Counted from the stretch's first letter, positions 1 through 8,965 are shown. The stretch is DNA of 38,613 nucleotides from Prolixibacteraceae bacterium (GCA_027858715.1 JAQICD010000131.1:1-38613), one strand, 5' to 3'. A program made the numbers and translations. The notes: generated by a model not told the origin, from the sequence alone.

Positions 1-26
1 AACGTCAGTTAACTGAGAACAAGTAA
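1..26 (+). CDS. rpmC: Ribosomal protein L29, 3' end only (partial)
   Basis: Only the last seven codons and a TAA stop (24-26) lie in the window, reading RQLTENK. This fits the basic C-terminal end of L29, and L29 is the gene that normally precedes rpsQ in the S10 operon. The gap to rpsQ is 13 nt, so the two are probably co-transcribed. The identification rests on position and a short tail, so it is likely but not proven. Confidence 0.65.
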
Positions 27-39
27 TTATTCAATAACG

Positions 40-300
40 ATGGAAAATACAAGAAACCTCAGGAAAGAACGTATCGGTGTTGTAGTTAGCAGCAAAATGG
101 ATAAAACCATCGTTGTTGCCGAAAAGCGTAAGGAGAAACATCCTATTTATGGTAAATTCGTAAATAAGACGTCGAAATTTTACGCCCAAGACGACAAGAA
201 TGATTGCAACAAAGGCGATACTGTGAGAATTATGGAAACCCGTCCTTTAAGTAAAAATAAAGGATGGCGATTGGTAGAAATAATAGAAAGAGCTAAGTAA
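40..300 (+). CDS. rpsQ: 30S ribosomal protein S17
   Basis: Small-subunit protein S17 binds 16S rRNA early in assembly. The 86-residue product has the usual family length and the S17 signature region ([10 protein letters not shown], then a KMDKTIVV stretch in the first 30 residues, and the [16 protein letters not shown] end). The OB-fold part lies at about residues 5-80. It starts with ATG at 40 and stops 2 nt before rplN, which suggests coupled translation. Nothing is unusual. Confidence 0.97.
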   Translation: MENTRNLRKERIGVVVSSKMDKTIVVAEKRKEKHPIYGKFVNKTSKFYAQDDKNDCNKGDTVRIMETRPLSKNKGWRLVEIIERAK

Positions 301-302
301 CC

Positions 303-668
303 ATGATACAGCAAGAAACAAGATGTACTGTGGCAGACAATAGTGGAGCCAAAGAAGTATTAGTGATTCGCGTACTTGGTGGTACAAAAAGACGCTACGC
401 TTCAATTGGTGATACAGTTGTTGTAACCGTAAAAAGCGCTCTGCCATCAGGCGGTATAAAAAAAGGTACCGTTTCGAAAGCAGTGGTTGTACGTACCAGT
501 AAAGAGGTACGTCGTACCGATGGTTCTTACATACGCTTCGACGACAACGCTGTTGTCCTGTTAAATAATGCAGGAGAAATTCGTGGAACACGTATCTTCG
601 GCCCAGTGCCACGCGAGTTACGTGAAGGATACATGAAGATCGTTTCTCTTGCTCCTGAAGTATTATAA
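303..668 (+). CDS. rplN: 50S ribosomal protein L14
   Basis: Large-subunit protein L14 contacts 23S rRNA and the subunit interface. The 121-residue product has the normal family length and typical L14 stretches: [19 protein letters not shown] at the start, VKSALPSGG in the middle, and the [13 protein letters not shown] region near residue 100. It lies 2 nt after rpsQ and 16 nt before rplX in the conserved spc order. It is an ordinary, complete copy. Confidence 0.98.
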   Translation: MIQQETRCTVADNSGAKEVLVIRVLGGTKRRYASIGDTVVVTVKSALPSGGIKKGTVSKAVVVRTSKEVRRTDGSYIRFDDNAVVLLNNAGEIRGTRIFGPVPRELREGYMKIVSLAPEVL

Positions 669-684
669 TTGAAAATCAGAAGCA

Positions 685-1008
685 ATGCAGAAAAAGTTAC
701 ATATTAAAAAAGGCGATAACGTTGTGGTTGTCACTGGCAACTCAAGAAGCCAAAAAGGTAAGGTGCTCGAAGTAGTTCGAAGAACCAACCGTGCTATTGT
801 GGAGGGTGTTAATATGGTGAAAAAACACACCAAGCCAAATGCCGCTAATCCTCAAGGAGGTATTATCGAGCAGGAAGCACCAATCCACATCTCCAACCTC
901 ATGTTGGTTGATCCAAAAACCGGCGAGGCAACACGCATCGGACGGAAAGAAGATGCCAACGGAAAGTTAGTTCGTTATTCTAAAAAATCAGGAGAGGAGA
1001 TTAAGTAA
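685..1008 (+). CDS. rplX: 50S ribosomal protein L24
   Basis: L24 is an assembly-initiating large-subunit protein. The 107-residue product carries a KOW motif near the N terminus ([20 protein letters not shown], about residues 6-25) and the middle [10 protein letters not shown] stretch typical of bacterial L24. Its TAA stop shares a base with the rplE ATG (TAATG at 1006-1010), a classic stop-start overlap that implies translational coupling. Length and order match the family. Confidence 0.97.
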   Translation: MQKKLHIKKGDNVVVVTGNSRSQKGKVLEVVRRTNRAIVEGVNMVKKHTKPNAANPQGGIIEQEAPIHISNLMLVDPKTGEATRIGRKEDANGKLVRYSKKSGEEIK

Positions 1009-1562
1009 TGGAAATAGTACCTGTACTTCAAAAGAAATACAAAGAAGATGTGGTACCGGCTCTGATGAAAGAGTTCGGATACAAAAGTATCATGGAGGTA
1101 CCCAGACTTCAGAAAATTGTACTTAACCAAGGGGTAGGTGATGCTGCAGCCGATAAAAAAATTATCGAAGTAGCAACTGAAGAAATGACCAATATTTCTG
1201 GTCAAAAAGCTCTTCAGACACTGTCCCGTAAGGATATATCTAATTTCAAACTCAGGAAAAAGATGCCTATTGGTGTTCGTGTAACACTGCGACGTAAAAA
1301 AATGTACGAATTTCTCGAACGTTTAATCGTTGTAGCTTTACCACGTATCCGAGATTTTAACGGTATCGATAACAAACTCGATGGACGTGGTAACTATACA
1401 TTAGGTATCACTGAACAAATTATTTTCCCTGAGATCGTTCTCGACAAAGTAAGCCATATTTCAGGTATGAACATTACTTTTGTTACTACCGCTAAAACCG
1501 ACGAAGAAGGTTTTGCTTTGTTAAGAGAATTTGGTTTGCCGTTTAAAAAAGAAAAAAATTAA
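1008..1562 (+). CDS. rplE: 50S ribosomal protein L5
   Basis: L5 binds 5S rRNA and forms part of the central protuberance. The 184-residue product has typical L5 features: [13 protein letters not shown] near residue 32, the basic [16 protein letters not shown] region at about 80-95, and the LPRIRDFNG signature near residue 115. Its ATG overlaps the rplX stop. Spacing to rpsN is 6 nt. Full length, with no anomaly seen. Confidence 0.98.
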   Translation: MEIVPVLQKKYKEDVVPALMKEFGYKSIMEVPRLQKIVLNQGVGDAAADKKIIEVATEEMTNISGQKALQTLSRKDISNFKLRKKMPIGVRVTLRRKKMYEFLERLIVVALPRIRDFNGIDNKLDGRGNYTLGITEQIIFPEIVLDKVSHISGMNITFVTTAKTDEEGFALLREFGLPFKKEKN

Positions 1563-1568
1563 GAGGAT

Positions 1569-1838
1569 ATGGCTAAAGAATCAATGAAAGCCCGCGAAGT
1601 TAAACGCGCAAAGCTCGTACAAAAATACGCAGCTAAAAGGGCCGAACTTAAAGCTAATGGTGATTACGAAGGGTTGCAAAAATTACCCAAAAATGCATCT
1701 CCTGTTCGCTTGCACAACCGTTGCAAATTAACAGGAAGGCCCAAAGGTTACATGAGGCAATTCGGTATAAGCCGTATCAATTTCAGAGAAATGGCAGCCT
1801 CTGGTCTGATTCCGGGAGTTAAAAAAGCAAGTTGGTAA
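1569..1838 (+). CDS. rpsN: 30S ribosomal protein S14, zinc-free long form
   Basis: S14 is a late-assembling protein of the 30S head. This 89-residue copy is the longer form that lacks the CxxC pairs of zinc-binding S14: only one Cys is present, in the [20 protein letters not shown] signature at about residue 50. The C terminus [11 protein letters not shown] is the standard S14 end. It sits between rplE and rpsH as in other bacteria. Confidence 0.97.
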   Translation: MAKESMKAREVKRAKLVQKYAAKRAELKANGDYEGLQKLPKNASPVRLHNRCKLTGRPKGYMRQFGISRINFREMAASGLIPGVKKASW

Positions 1839-1856
1839 ATTTTAAATTTTAAAAAA

Positions 1857-2255
1857 ATGACTGATCCAATTTCAGATTATTTAACCCGATTGAGGAATGC
1901 CATTAAAGCAGGTCACAAAGTAGTTGATATCCCTGCTTCGAACGTAAAAAAGGAAATGACTAAAATCCTTAAAGAAAAAGGATATATCCTGAATTATAAA
2001 TTCGAAGATGATGTTAACTATCAAGGCAATATTAAAATTGCATTGAAGTATAACCCTGAAAATGGAATTGCCGCAATCAAATCACTTAAACGCATTAGTA
2101 AACCCGGGCTTCGTAAGTATTGCGATTCAACAAGTATTCCCAGGGTACTTAATGGTTTAGGTGTTGCAATTATATCAACATCAAAAGGCGTAATCACTGA
2201 TAAAGAAGCGCGTGATTTAGGTGTTGGTGGTGAAGTTTTATGTTACGTATATTAA
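1857..2255 (+). CDS. rpsH: 30S ribosomal protein S8
   Basis: S8 binds the central domain of 16S rRNA and in many bacteria also represses the spc operon by binding its mRNA. The 132-residue product starts [15 protein letters not shown], the usual S8 start, and ends with the [11 protein letters not shown] signature that holds the RNA-binding tail. It begins 18 nt after rpsN. Whether autoregulation works here cannot be judged from the sequence alone. Confidence 0.97.
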   Translation: MTDPISDYLTRLRNAIKAGHKVVDIPASNVKKEMTKILKEKGYILNYKFEDDVNYQGNIKIALKYNPENGIAAIKSLKRISKPGLRKYCDSTSIPRVLNGLGVAIISTSKGVITDKEARDLGVGGEVLCYVY

Positions 2256-2274
2256 TCTAAGGAGGAATTAAACG

Positions 2275-2829
2275 ATGTCAAGGATAGGAAAATTACCCAT
2301 TGAGATACCTGCCGGCGTAACTGTTAAGATCGAAGATAACGTGATATCAGTTAAAGGCCAATTAGGTGAACTTTCTCAGAAGGTGGATCCTGAAATCGGT
2401 GTAGAAATCGAAGATAACCAGTTGACGGTTCAACGCCCCAGCGATTCAAAAAAACACAAATCAATACACGGTTTATACCGTTCGCTGATTAACAATATGG
2501 TCGAAGGTGTGTCGAAAGGCTATGAAATTAAGCTCGAACTTGTTGGTGTAGGTTATCGTGCCGAAAACCAAGATCAATTACTTGATCTGGTGTTGGGTTA
2601 TTCGCACCATATTTATTTACAGCTACCTCCTGAGATTAAAGTTGAAGCTCATACTGATAAGCGCAGTAATCCAACAGTTTTGCTGAAGAGTCACGACAAA
2701 CAATTGTTAGGACAGGTTGCTGCTAAAATTCGTTCGTTCCGTGCACCAGAACCATACAAAGGAAAAGGTGTTAAGTTCGATGGAGAAATTATAAGACGTA
2801 AGGCTGGTAAATCAGCTGCTGCAAAATAA
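2275..2829 (+). CDS. rplF: 50S ribosomal protein L6
   Basis: L6 lies near the factor-binding site of the 50S subunit. The 184-residue product has the two-repeat L6 fold: the first repeat starts SRIGKLPIEIPAGV, and the second carries the EPYKGKGVKFDGEIIRRKAGK signature near residue 155. The start is preceded by AAGGAGG (2259-2265), one of the few clear Shine-Dalgarno-like sites in the operon. Complete and ordinary. Confidence 0.98.
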   Translation: MSRIGKLPIEIPAGVTVKIEDNVISVKGQLGELSQKVDPEIGVEIEDNQLTVQRPSDSKKHKSIHGLYRSLINNMVEGVSKGYEIKLELVGVGYRAENQDQLLDLVLGYSHHIYLQLPPEIKVEAHTDKRSNPTVLLKSHDKQLLGQVAAKIRSFRAPEPYKGKGVKFDGEIIRRKAGKSAAAK

Positions 2830-2848
2830 CGTTTAATTGTAAATAATC

Positions 2849-3205
2849 ATGGCTTTAACAAAGCAAGCAAGAAGATACAGAATTAAAAAGAGGATTCGGA
2901 AAGTCATCACCGGGACCACAGATGTTCCACGTTTGAGCATATTCAGAAGCAATAAGCAAATTTATGCCCAGATAATTGATGATCTTTCAGGTAAAACACT
3001 CGTAAGTGCTTCCTCTTTAGACAAAGAAATTGCTGCCCAAAATGTTAACAAAACAGAACAGGCAACAATGGTAGGAAAGCTTATTGCCGAAAAGGCAAAA
3101 AATGCAAATATCGAACAAGTAATATTCGACCGTAACGGTTATTTATACCACGGAAGAGTAAAATCAATTGCTGAAGCAGCCCGCGAGGGAGGACTTAAAT
3201 TCTAA
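2849..3205 (+). CDS. rplR: 50S ribosomal protein L18
   Basis: L18 binds 5S rRNA with L5. The 118-residue product has the basic N terminus ([16 protein letters not shown]), the [19 protein letters not shown] strand region, and the [23 protein letters not shown] signature at the end, written here as one continuous region of residues 92-115. It stops at 3203-3205, only a few bases before the unusual start of rpsE, so the two genes are almost fused. Confidence 0.97.
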   Translation: MALTKQARRYRIKKRIRKVITGTTDVPRLSIFRSNKQIYAQIIDDLSGKTLVSASSLDKEIAAQNVNKTEQATMVGKLIAEKAKNANIEQVIFDRNGYLYHGRVKSIAEAAREGGLKF

Positions 3206-3207
3206 AA

Positions 3208-3726
3208 ATTAAGTCAGGAAATATTAAAAAAGTTAGAACCAGCGATTTGGAATTAAAAGACCGGTTAGTAGCAATTAACCGTGTAACCAAAGTAACAAAA
3301 GGTGGACGTACCTTCAGCTTTTCTGCTATCGTTATAGTAGGCAACGAAGATGGAATTGTTGGTTGGGGGCTTGGTAAAGCAAGCGAAGTAACAACCGCAA
3401 TTGCAAAAGGCATTGAAGCTGCAAAAAAGAACCTGGTAAAAATTCCTGTAATTAATGGAACTATTCCACACGAGCAAATAGCTAAATTTGGCGGTGCACG
3501 TGTGTTCTTGAAACCAGCATCTCATGGTACCGGTGTAAAAGCAGGTGGTGCGATGCGTGCCGTTCTCGAAAGTGTAGGTGTTAATGATATCCTTGCAAAA
3601 TCTAAAGGATCGTCGAACCCTCACAACCTGGTAAAAGCTACATTTAACGCTTTACTCGAACTGCGCGACGCATACACAGTGGCTGAACATCGTGGAGTTT
3701 CACTTGATAAAGTATTTAAAGGATAA
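3208..3726 (+). CDS. rpsE: 30S ribosomal protein S5, probable ATT start
   Basis: S5 shapes the mRNA entry tunnel and supports decoding accuracy. Clear S5 blocks are seen: [20 protein letters not shown], then [37 protein letters not shown] and [15 protein letters not shown]. No in-frame ATG or GTG lies between the upstream stop (3196-3198) and the conserved core. Starting at ATT 3208 gives 172 residues, about the usual length in this phylum, with a matching N terminus ([14 protein letters not shown]). A TTG at 3247 would remove 13 conserved residues. A GAGGGAGGA run at 3185-3193 lies upstream. The product is certain; the start codon is inferred. Confidence 0.93.
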   Translation: MKSGNIKKVRTSDLELKDRLVAINRVTKVTKGGRTFSFSAIVIVGNEDGIVGWGLGKASEVTTAIAKGIEAAKKNLVKIPVINGTIPHEQIAKFGGARVFLKPASHGTGVKAGGAMRAVLESVGVNDILAKSKGSSNPHNLVKATFNALLELRDAYTVAEHRGVSLDKVFKG

Positions 3727-3728
3727 TT

Positions 3729-3908
3729 ATGGCTAAAATCAAGATCACTCTGGTAAAAAGTAGCATAGGCTCAACCAAACGCCAAAAGAGCATTCTCGAA
3801 GCGTTAGGTTTGCGTAAATTAAATGGAACTGTTGAGCACGAAGCTAACCCACAAATCGTGGGAATGGTTAATAAAATGAAACATCTGGTTAAAGTTGAAG
3901 AACTCTAA
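3729..3908 (+). CDS. rpmD: 50S ribosomal protein L30
   Basis: L30 is a small 50S protein. This 59-codon gene starts with ATG two bases after the rpsE stop and encodes MAKIKITLVKSSIGSTKRQK followed by ILEALGLRKLNGTVEHE, which is a plain L30 pattern of about 60 residues. It lies between rpsE and rplO exactly where rpmD belongs. It is short and easily missed by length cut-offs but is intact. Confidence 0.96.
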   Translation: MAKIKITLVKSSIGSTKRQKSILEALGLRKLNGTVEHEANPQIVGMVNKMKHLVKVEEL

Positions 3909-3928
3909 TCTTATTAAAACAAAAGATA

Positions 3929-4375
3929 ATGGATCTCAGCAAGTTGAAACCCGCAAAAGGGTCTACACATAAACGTAAAAGAATAGCACGCGGTCAGGGT
4001 TCTGGCCATGGTGGAACAGCTACTCGTGGCCACAAAGGTCAGAAATCAAGATCTGGATATTCAAAAAAGATTGGTTTCGAAGGTGGACAAATGCCTATAC
4101 AGCGTGTTGTTCCTAAGTTTGGTTTTAAGAATTTCAACCGAGTTGAATATAAAGCCATCAACCTAAAAACACTTCAAGAGCTTGCCGACAAATACAATGT
4201 AACAGCCATCGACTTTCAGTTTATGGCAGAGCATGGTTTGGTAAGCAAAAATGAGAAAGTCAAAATTTTGGGTGTTGGTGAATTAAAATCAAAACTTGAT
4301 GTGAAAGCACATGCTTTCTCGAAAACAGCTAAAGAAGCAATTGAAAAATCAGAAGGTACAACCGAAATCATCTAA
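3929..4375 (+). CDS. rplO: 50S ribosomal protein L15
   Basis: L15 is a 50S assembly protein with a long basic N-terminal extension. The 148-residue product starts MDLSKLKPAKGSTHKRKRIA, followed by the glycine-rich GQGSGHGGTATRGHKGQ segment (about residues 23-39) and the FEGGQMPIQRVVPKFGF block near residue 50. Length and position, 20 nt after rpmD and 40 nt before secY, are normal. Confidence 0.98.
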   Translation: MDLSKLKPAKGSTHKRKRIARGQGSGHGGTATRGHKGQKSRSGYSKKIGFEGGQMPIQRVVPKFGFKNFNRVEYKAINLKTLQELADKYNVTAIDFQFMAEHGLVSKNEKVKILGVGELKSKLDVKAHAFSKTAKEAIEKSEGTTEII

Positions 4376-4415
4376 ATCCTTAACTGGTAACTGATGACCA
4401 AAAAATAATTAACTC

Positions 4416-5759
4416 ATGAAGAAGTTAATCGAAACCTTAAAGAACATTTATAAAATCGAAGACCTGAGATCGAGGATTGGGATAACTTTGTTTTTTATCC
4501 TTATTTATCGATTAGGATCATTTGTAGTGTTGCCGGGTTTAGACCCTGCACAGTTAGGAGCCTTAAAAGCCCAAACCCAGGATGGATTACTGGGTTTGCT
4601 TGATATGTTTTCAGGAGGCGCCTTCTCAAATGCATCTGTTTTCGCTTTAGGTATAATGCCTTATATCTCGGCTTCTATTGTTATTCAGTTGCTGACCATA
4701 GCTGTACCATATTTTCAACGCCTCCAAAAGGAGGGTGAATCAGGTAGAAAACGGATGAATCAGATAACACGTTATTTAACGGTGATTATTCTTATTTTTC
4801 AGGGACCTGCATTCCTTACAAACCTTCACATGACACTCCCTCCCGAAGCATTTGTCCTTTCGGGTCGAATGTTTGATATTAGTTCAACTATAATAATGTT
4901 GGCTGGATCAATGTTTGTCTTGTGGCTAGGTGAAAAAATTACCGACAAAGGAATTGGTAATGGTATCTCATTAATAATAATGATTGGTATTATTTCCCGT
5001 TTACCTCAATCAATAGTACAAGAGTTTATCTCACGTGTTGAAGAACAAAGTGGAGGTGGTCTGGTATTGTTGCTTATTGAATTTGCTATTTGGTTTGTCA
5101 TTTTCATGATGGTGATATTATTGGTTCAAGGTACTCGCAGAATACCAGTACAGTATGCTAAGCGTATTGTCGGCAACAAACAATATGGCGGAGTACGACA
5201 GTATATCCCGCTCAAAGTTAATGCAGCAGGTGTTATGCCTATCATTTTCGCCCAGGCAATTATGTTTGTACCAATGGCCTTTGCTGGTTTTGGTGGAGGC
5301 GATTCAGTGAGTGGATTTACAGCTGCATTTTCGAATCCCACCGGTTTTTGGTATAACTTTACCATGTTTTTGATGGTAATAGCTTTTACCTATTTTTATA
5401 CAGCCATTACCGTTAACCCGGTACAAATGGCAGAAGATATGAAGAAAAACGGAGGTTTTATTCCCGGAGTTAAACCCGGAAAGAAGACAGTTGAATTTCT
5501 CGACACTGTTATGTCCCGCATCACATTACCCGGATCAATTTTTCTTGGTTTCGTGACCATTCTTCCTGCTTTTGCTATGTTGGTTGGAGTTAACGCTTCG
5601 TTCGCCCAGTTTTATGGCGGTACATCGTTGCTCATTTTGGTCGGTGTAGTACTTGACACACTACAACAAATTGAAAGTCATCTGCTGATGCGTCATTACG
5701 ATGGTCTGATGAAATCAGGTCGTATTAAAGGTCGCGCAGGAGGTGCCTCTGTTATATAG
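4416..5759 (+). CDS. secY: Sec translocase channel subunit SecY
   Basis: SecY forms the protein-conducting channel of the inner membrane. The 447-residue product shows about ten hydrophobic segments, with typical stretches: LFFILIYRLGSFVVLPG in helix 1, ALGIMPYISASIVIQLL in helix 2, the cytoplasmic QRLQKEGESGRKRMNQ loop near residue 105, GIGNGISLIIMIGI near 190, and FIPGVKPGKKT near residue 350. It follows rplO in the spc operon. The downstream neighbour expected in many relatives, map, is missing here. Confidence 0.98.
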   Translation: MKKLIETLKNIYKIEDLRSRIGITLFFILIYRLGSFVVLPGLDPAQLGALKAQTQDGLLGLLDMFSGGAFSNASVFALGIMPYISASIVIQLLTIAVPYFQRLQKEGESGRKRMNQITRYLTVIILIFQGPAFLTNLHMTLPPEAFVLSGRMFDISSTIIMLAGSMFVLWLGEKITDKGIGNGISLIIMIGIISRLPQSIVQEFISRVEEQSGGGLVLLLIEFAIWFVIFMMVILLVQGTRRIPVQYAKRIVGNKQYGGVRQYIPLKVNAAGVMPIIFAQAIMFVPMAFAGFGGGDSVSGFTAAFSNPTGFWYNFTMFLMVIAFTYFYTAITVNPVQMAEDMKKNGGFIPGVKPGKKTVEFLDTVMSRITLPGSIFLGFVTILPAFAMLVGVNASFAQFYGGTSLLILVGVVLDTLQQIESHLLMRHYDGLMKSGRIKGRAGGASVI

Positions 5760-6051
5760 CACAGGTTATTGAAAAAATCTGAAGATTTAATTGTAAAATG
5801 ATTATTCTTTTGCAATTAAATTTTTCGGTTTTGCAGTTTTGCAAATCTTTGCTTTTTGAAGCGGCTGATGGATTATGTTCTTATTTTAAACGGAGCATCA
5901 TCTATTATTTTAAAAAGTTAAGCGGTTTTTTGTTTGATAATAATGATGGAGGTGTGTCCGGAATTGTTGAGAAATAATATATACCGACGACAGGTATTTT
6001 CAATCTTTTAATTTATTGCGGTAATTAGTAGAAATCAAAAATTAGAAATTT
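5760..6051. other. Gene-poor gap between secY and infA
   Basis: In many Bacteroidota map (methionine aminopeptidase) lies between secY and infA. Here the 292-nt gap is AT-rich and shows no MetAP motifs in any frame I read. One open frame of 59 codons (5798-5977) is present and listed separately. I saw no strong hairpin terminator and no exact TAnnTTTG box, so infA may be read from upstream. Confidence 0.6.
5798..5977 (+). CDS. Doubtful 59-codon open frame in the secY-infA gap
   Basis: An ATG-started frame of 59 codons ends in TAA at 5975-5977. The predicted peptide begins MIILLQLNFSVLQFCKSLLF and is hydrophobic and aromatic at first, then has a short KKLSGFLFDNNDGG stretch. I do not recognise it, and it does not look like a piece of MetAP. 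It could easily be a chance frame in AT-rich DNA. It is recorded only because it fills most of an otherwise empty gap in a tightly packed operon. Confidence 0.15.
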   Translation: MIILLQLNFSVLQFCKSLLFEAADGLCSYFKRSIIYYFKKLSGFLFDNNDGGVSGIVEK

Positions 6052-6270
6052 ATGGCAAAACAGCCTTCAATTGAACAAGATGGTACAATAGTAGAAGCAT
6101 TGTCGAATGCAATGTTTCGTGTAGAATTGGAAAATGGACACGTGATTACAGCTCACATATCAGGCAAAATGCGTATGCATTATATTAAAATATTGCCAGG
6201 TGATAAAGTGAAAGTCGAAATGTCTCCGTATGACTTAGCTAAAGGTCGTATTATTTTCCGATACAAGTAA
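6052..6270 (+). CDS. infA: Translation initiation factor IF-1
   Basis: IF-1 binds the A site of the 30S subunit during initiation. The 72-residue product has the exact length and S1-like OB-fold motifs of the family: [21 protein letters not shown] at residues 10-30, the [19 protein letters not shown] region at about 35-53, and the GRIIFRYK end. It starts with ATG at 6052 and is preceded by the map-less gap. It is followed by a 115-nt gap with a possible promoter before rpmJ. Confidence 0.98.
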   Translation: MAKQPSIEQDGTIVEALSNAMFRVELENGHVITAHISGKMRMHYIKILPGDKVKVEMSPYDLAKGRIIFRYK

Positions 6271-6315
6271 TTGTTTGATTGACTGGAAATTTTCGTGATA
6301 ATTGAATAATTTAAT

Positions 6316-6323
6316 TACTTTTG
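6316..6323 (+). promoter_or_regulatory. Possible Bacteroidota -7 box before rpmJ
   Basis: TACTTTTG fits the TAnnTTTG consensus of the primary sigma factor of this phylum and lies 62 nt before the rpmJ ATG in the 115-nt infA-rpmJ gap. The expected TTG about 19 nt upstream is not present, only a T-rich TTTCG (6291-6295). It may give an internal start for the rpmJ-rpsM-rpsK-rpsD-rpoA-rplQ part. Confidence 0.35.
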
Positions 6324-6385
6324 TGCCAATTTTGAAGAAAGTTTCCGAAAAGGATGGTTTTTAACCAATTAATACTTTAATTAAA

Positions 6386-6502
6386 ATGAAAGTACGTGTA
6401 TCAATAAAAAAGCGTAGCTCTGATTGTAAAATAGTCCGTAGAAAAGGACGTTTGTATGTGATTAGTAAGAAAAATCCTAAGTTTAAACAACGTCAGGGTT
6501 AA
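6386..6502 (+). CDS. rpmJ: 50S ribosomal protein L36, zinc-free form
   Basis: L36 is the smallest 50S protein. The 38-codon gene starts with ATG at 6386 and encodes [20 protein letters not shown] followed by [18 protein letters not shown], the full length of L36. Zinc-binding L36 has three Cys and one His; here only one Cys remains (residue 14), so this is the zinc-independent type known from Bacteroidota. It lies 27 nt before rpsM. Confidence 0.96.
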   Translation: MKVRVSIKKRSSDCKIVRRKGRLYVISKKNPKFKQRQG

Positions 6503-6529
6503 TTTGTAAATTTAATAACTGAAAATTCT

Positions 6530-6907
6530 ATGGCTCGATTAGTTGGTGTAGATATTCCAGATAATAAGCGCGGAGAAGTCGCGTTAACATATATTTTTGG
6601 AATAGGACGTAGTAACGCTAAAAAGATTCTTGAAGAAGCTGGTGTAGATATAAATGCAAAAGTAAAAGACTGGAATGATGACAGTTTTGCATCTATTCGT
6701 AATATCATCTCCGAGAAATACAAAATTGAAGGTGAGTTACGTTCAGAAACGCAGCTCAATATTAAGCGACTGATGGACATTGGTTGTTACCGTGGTATCC
6801 GTCATCGTATTGGACTACCTGTTCGTGGGCAGAGTACTAAAAACAATGCACGTACACGTAAGGGTAAACGTAAAACTGTTGCAAATAAAAAGAAAGCGAC
6901 TAAATAA
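6530..6907 (+). CDS. rpsM: 30S ribosomal protein S13
   Basis: S13 sits in the 30S head and contacts the P-site tRNA and L5. The 125-residue product begins [20 protein letters not shown], has the [13 protein letters not shown] helix-hairpin-helix near residue 20, the [17 protein letters not shown] signature near residue 85, and the basic tail [17 protein letters not shown] that reaches the tRNA. Complete and in the expected position before rpsK. Confidence 0.98.
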   Translation: MARLVGVDIPDNKRGEVALTYIFGIGRSNAKKILEEAGVDINAKVKDWNDDSFASIRNIISEKYKIEGELRSETQLNIKRLMDIGCYRGIRHRIGLPVRGQSTKNNARTRKGKRKTVANKKKATK

Positions 6908-6922
6908 TTTAGGTGAAAGATT

Positions 6923-7312
6923 ATGGCAAAAAAGTCAGGAACTTCAAAAAAGAGGGTCGTTAAAGTGGAAGCCACTGGTCAGGCTCACGTTCATTCGTCA
7001 TTCAATAACATTATTGTATCATTGTCAAATGATAATGGCGAGGTGATATCTTGGTCATCAGCTGGTAAGAAGGGTTTCAGGGGATCGAAGAAAAATACTC
7101 CTTATGCAGCCCAAACTGCTGCCGAAGAGTGTGCTAAAACAGCATACGATTTGGGTTTACGTAAAGTAAAAGCTTATGTCAAAGGGCCAGGTAACGGTCG
7201 CGAATCTGCTATCAGAGCAATATCCGGAGCAGGTATTCAGGTAACCGAAATTGTAGATGTTACTCCATTGCCACACAACGGATGTCGCCCTGCAAAAAGA
7301 AGAAGAGTTTAA
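6923..7312 (+). CDS. rpsK: 30S ribosomal protein S11
   Basis: S11 lies on the 30S platform near the mRNA exit. The 129-residue product has the basic N terminus [17 protein letters not shown], the [16 protein letters not shown] strand, the [13 protein letters not shown] region and the [16 protein letters not shown] end that is highly conserved in S11. It lies 15 nt after rpsM and 27 nt before rpsD. Normal length, nothing odd. Confidence 0.98.
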   Translation: MAKKSGTSKKRVVKVEATGQAHVHSSFNNIIVSLSNDNGEVISWSSAGKKGFRGSKKNTPYAAQTAAEECAKTAYDLGLRKVKAYVKGPGNGRESAIRAISGAGIQVTEIVDVTPLPHNGCRPAKRRRV

Positions 7313-7339
7313 TTTTTATTGACATTAAAATAGTAAACA

Positions 7340-7948
7340 ATGGCAAGATATATTGGACCAAAGTCGAAAATAGCACGCAAATTTGGCGAACCTATTTATG
7401 GACCCGATAAGGCGTTGGAGAAAAAGAATTATCCACCCGGTTTCCATGGGCAGGCCAGAAGGCGCAGAAAAATATCTGAATATGGTGTTCAGTTAAAAGA
7501 AAAGCAAAAGGCAAAATATACTTATGGTCTTTTGGAACGTCAGTTCCGTAAAATGTTCGAAAAAGCATCACGTTCGAAAGGTATTACCGGTGAGGTATTG
7601 CTTAAATTACTCGAATCACGCCTCGATAATGTGGTTTTCCGTTTAGGAATTGCACCATCGCGGGATGCTGCACGTCAGTTGGTATCACATAAGCATATTC
7701 TGGTTAATGGTGCTATATGTAATATTCCATCAAATATACTGCGTCCGGGTGACATTGTTGCCGTTCGAGAAAAATCAAAATCACTCGAGATAGTAACCGA
7801 TTCTTTAGGATCAAGACGCTATACTAAAAGTGCTTGGTTAGAATGGGATGATGCATCTTTTTCTGGAAAATTCCTCAATGTTCCAGAACGTGAAGAAATA
7901 CCGGAAAACATTAAAGAACAACTGATTGTTGAGTTGTATTCGAAATAA
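7340..7948 (+). CDS. rpsD: 30S ribosomal protein S4
   Basis: S4 nucleates 30S assembly and in many bacteria represses the alpha operon by binding its own mRNA. The 202-residue product has the N-terminal [20 protein letters not shown], the [15 protein letters not shown] helix, and the S4 RNA-binding domain at about residues 90-155 ([42 protein letters not shown]). It lies between rpsK and rpoA. No zinc-binding Cys cluster is present at the N terminus. Confidence 0.98.
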   Translation: MARYIGPKSKIARKFGEPIYGPDKALEKKNYPPGFHGQARRRRKISEYGVQLKEKQKAKYTYGLLERQFRKMFEKASRSKGITGEVLLKLLESRLDNVVFRLGIAPSRDAARQLVSHKHILVNGAICNIPSNILRPGDIVAVREKSKSLEIVTDSLGSRRYTKSAWLEWDDASFSGKFLNVPEREEIPENIKEQLIVELYSK

Positions 7949-7965
7949 TAACATATACAAAAACT

Positions 7966-8958
7966 ATGGCAATATTAGCTTTTCAAAAACCCGACAAAGT
8001 GATAATGCTCGAATCGGACGAAATGAATGGAAAATTCGAATTTCGTCCCTTGGAGCCAGGTTATGGTATTACAATTGGTAATGCCTTACGCCGTATTTTA
8101 TTATCATCACTGGAAGGTTATGCAATAACTACTATTAAAATCGAAGGAGTAGAGCATGAATTTGCCACGATTAAAGGTATAATCGAAGACGTAACCGAAA
8201 TTATTCTTAACCTTAAACAAATTCGTTTGAAAAATGAGGTTGAAGATTTTGACGGAGAAAAAGTATCGGTTACCATTACCGGACAAGACAAATTCACAGC
8301 CGGCGACCTGAATAAGTTCATGTCGGGTTTTAGTGTGCTAAACCCCGATTTGGTAATTTGCGAAATGGAGTCTTCTGTTAAGCTCCAAATGGAAATTACT
8401 ATCGGAAAGGGCCGTGGTTATGTTCCAGCTGTTGAAAATAAACCTGTAGAAGAAGAATACAGTGTTATTCCAATAGATTCGATCTACACTCCAATCAAGA
8501 ATGTAAAATATGCCGTTGAGAATTATCGTGTAGAACAAAAAACCGATTACGAAAAGTTGGTGTTCGAGATAAAAACTGACGGTTCTATTCATCCTAAAGA
8601 TGCTTTAAAAGAAGCTGCAAAGATTCTTATTTATCACTTCATGCTGTTCTCTGACGAGAAAATCACACTCGATTCAGATGAGAAATTTGCCAATGAAGAA
8701 TTTGATGAAGAAGTACTTCACATGCGCCAAATGCTTAAAACAAAACTCGTTGACATGGATTTATCTGTGCGTGCGTTGAATTGTTTGAAAGCGGCTGATG
8801 TTGAGACACTTGGAGATCTTGTGCAGTACAATCGTAACGACCTGTTAAAGTTCCGTAACTTTGGTAAAAAATCACTTACCGAGCTCGACGATCTATTGTC
8901 AGGTATGAATCTGAATTTCGGGATGGATATTAGTAAGTATAAACTAGATAAGGAATAG
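7966..8958 (+). CDS. rpoA: RNA polymerase alpha subunit
   Basis: The alpha subunit drives RNA polymerase assembly and contacts upstream promoter DNA. The 330-residue product has the N-terminal dimerisation domain ([20 protein letters not shown] near residue 25; the GKGRGYVPA strand near residue 147) and the C-terminal domain ([20 protein letters not shown] near 265; [19 protein letters not shown] near 290). Length is usual. It lies 17 nt after rpsD and 7 nt before rplQ, the standard end of the alpha operon. Confidence 0.99.
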   Translation: MAILAFQKPDKVIMLESDEMNGKFEFRPLEPGYGITIGNALRRILLSSLEGYAITTIKIEGVEHEFATIKGIIEDVTEIILNLKQIRLKNEVEDFDGEKVSVTITGQDKFTAGDLNKFMSGFSVLNPDLVICEMESSVKLQMEITIGKGRGYVPAVENKPVEEEYSVIPIDSIYTPIKNVKYAVENYRVEQKTDYEKLVFEIKTDGSIHPKDALKEAAKILIYHFMLFSDEKITLDSDEKFANEEFDEEVLHMRQMLKTKLVDMDLSVRALNCLKAADVETLGDLVQYNRNDLLKFRNFGKKSLTELDDLLSGMNLNFGMDISKYKLDKE

Positions 8959-8965
8959 AATACCG

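Noticed and set aside
247-612. 121-codon open frame on the minus strand across rplN
   Set aside because: It lies inside a certain ribosomal gene, has a random composition rich in Leu/Tyr/Phe and no family features; it is an antisense shadow.
3265-3624. 119-codon minus-strand frame over rpsE
   Set aside because: Shadow of rpsE with a Cys/Phe-rich random composition and no start context.
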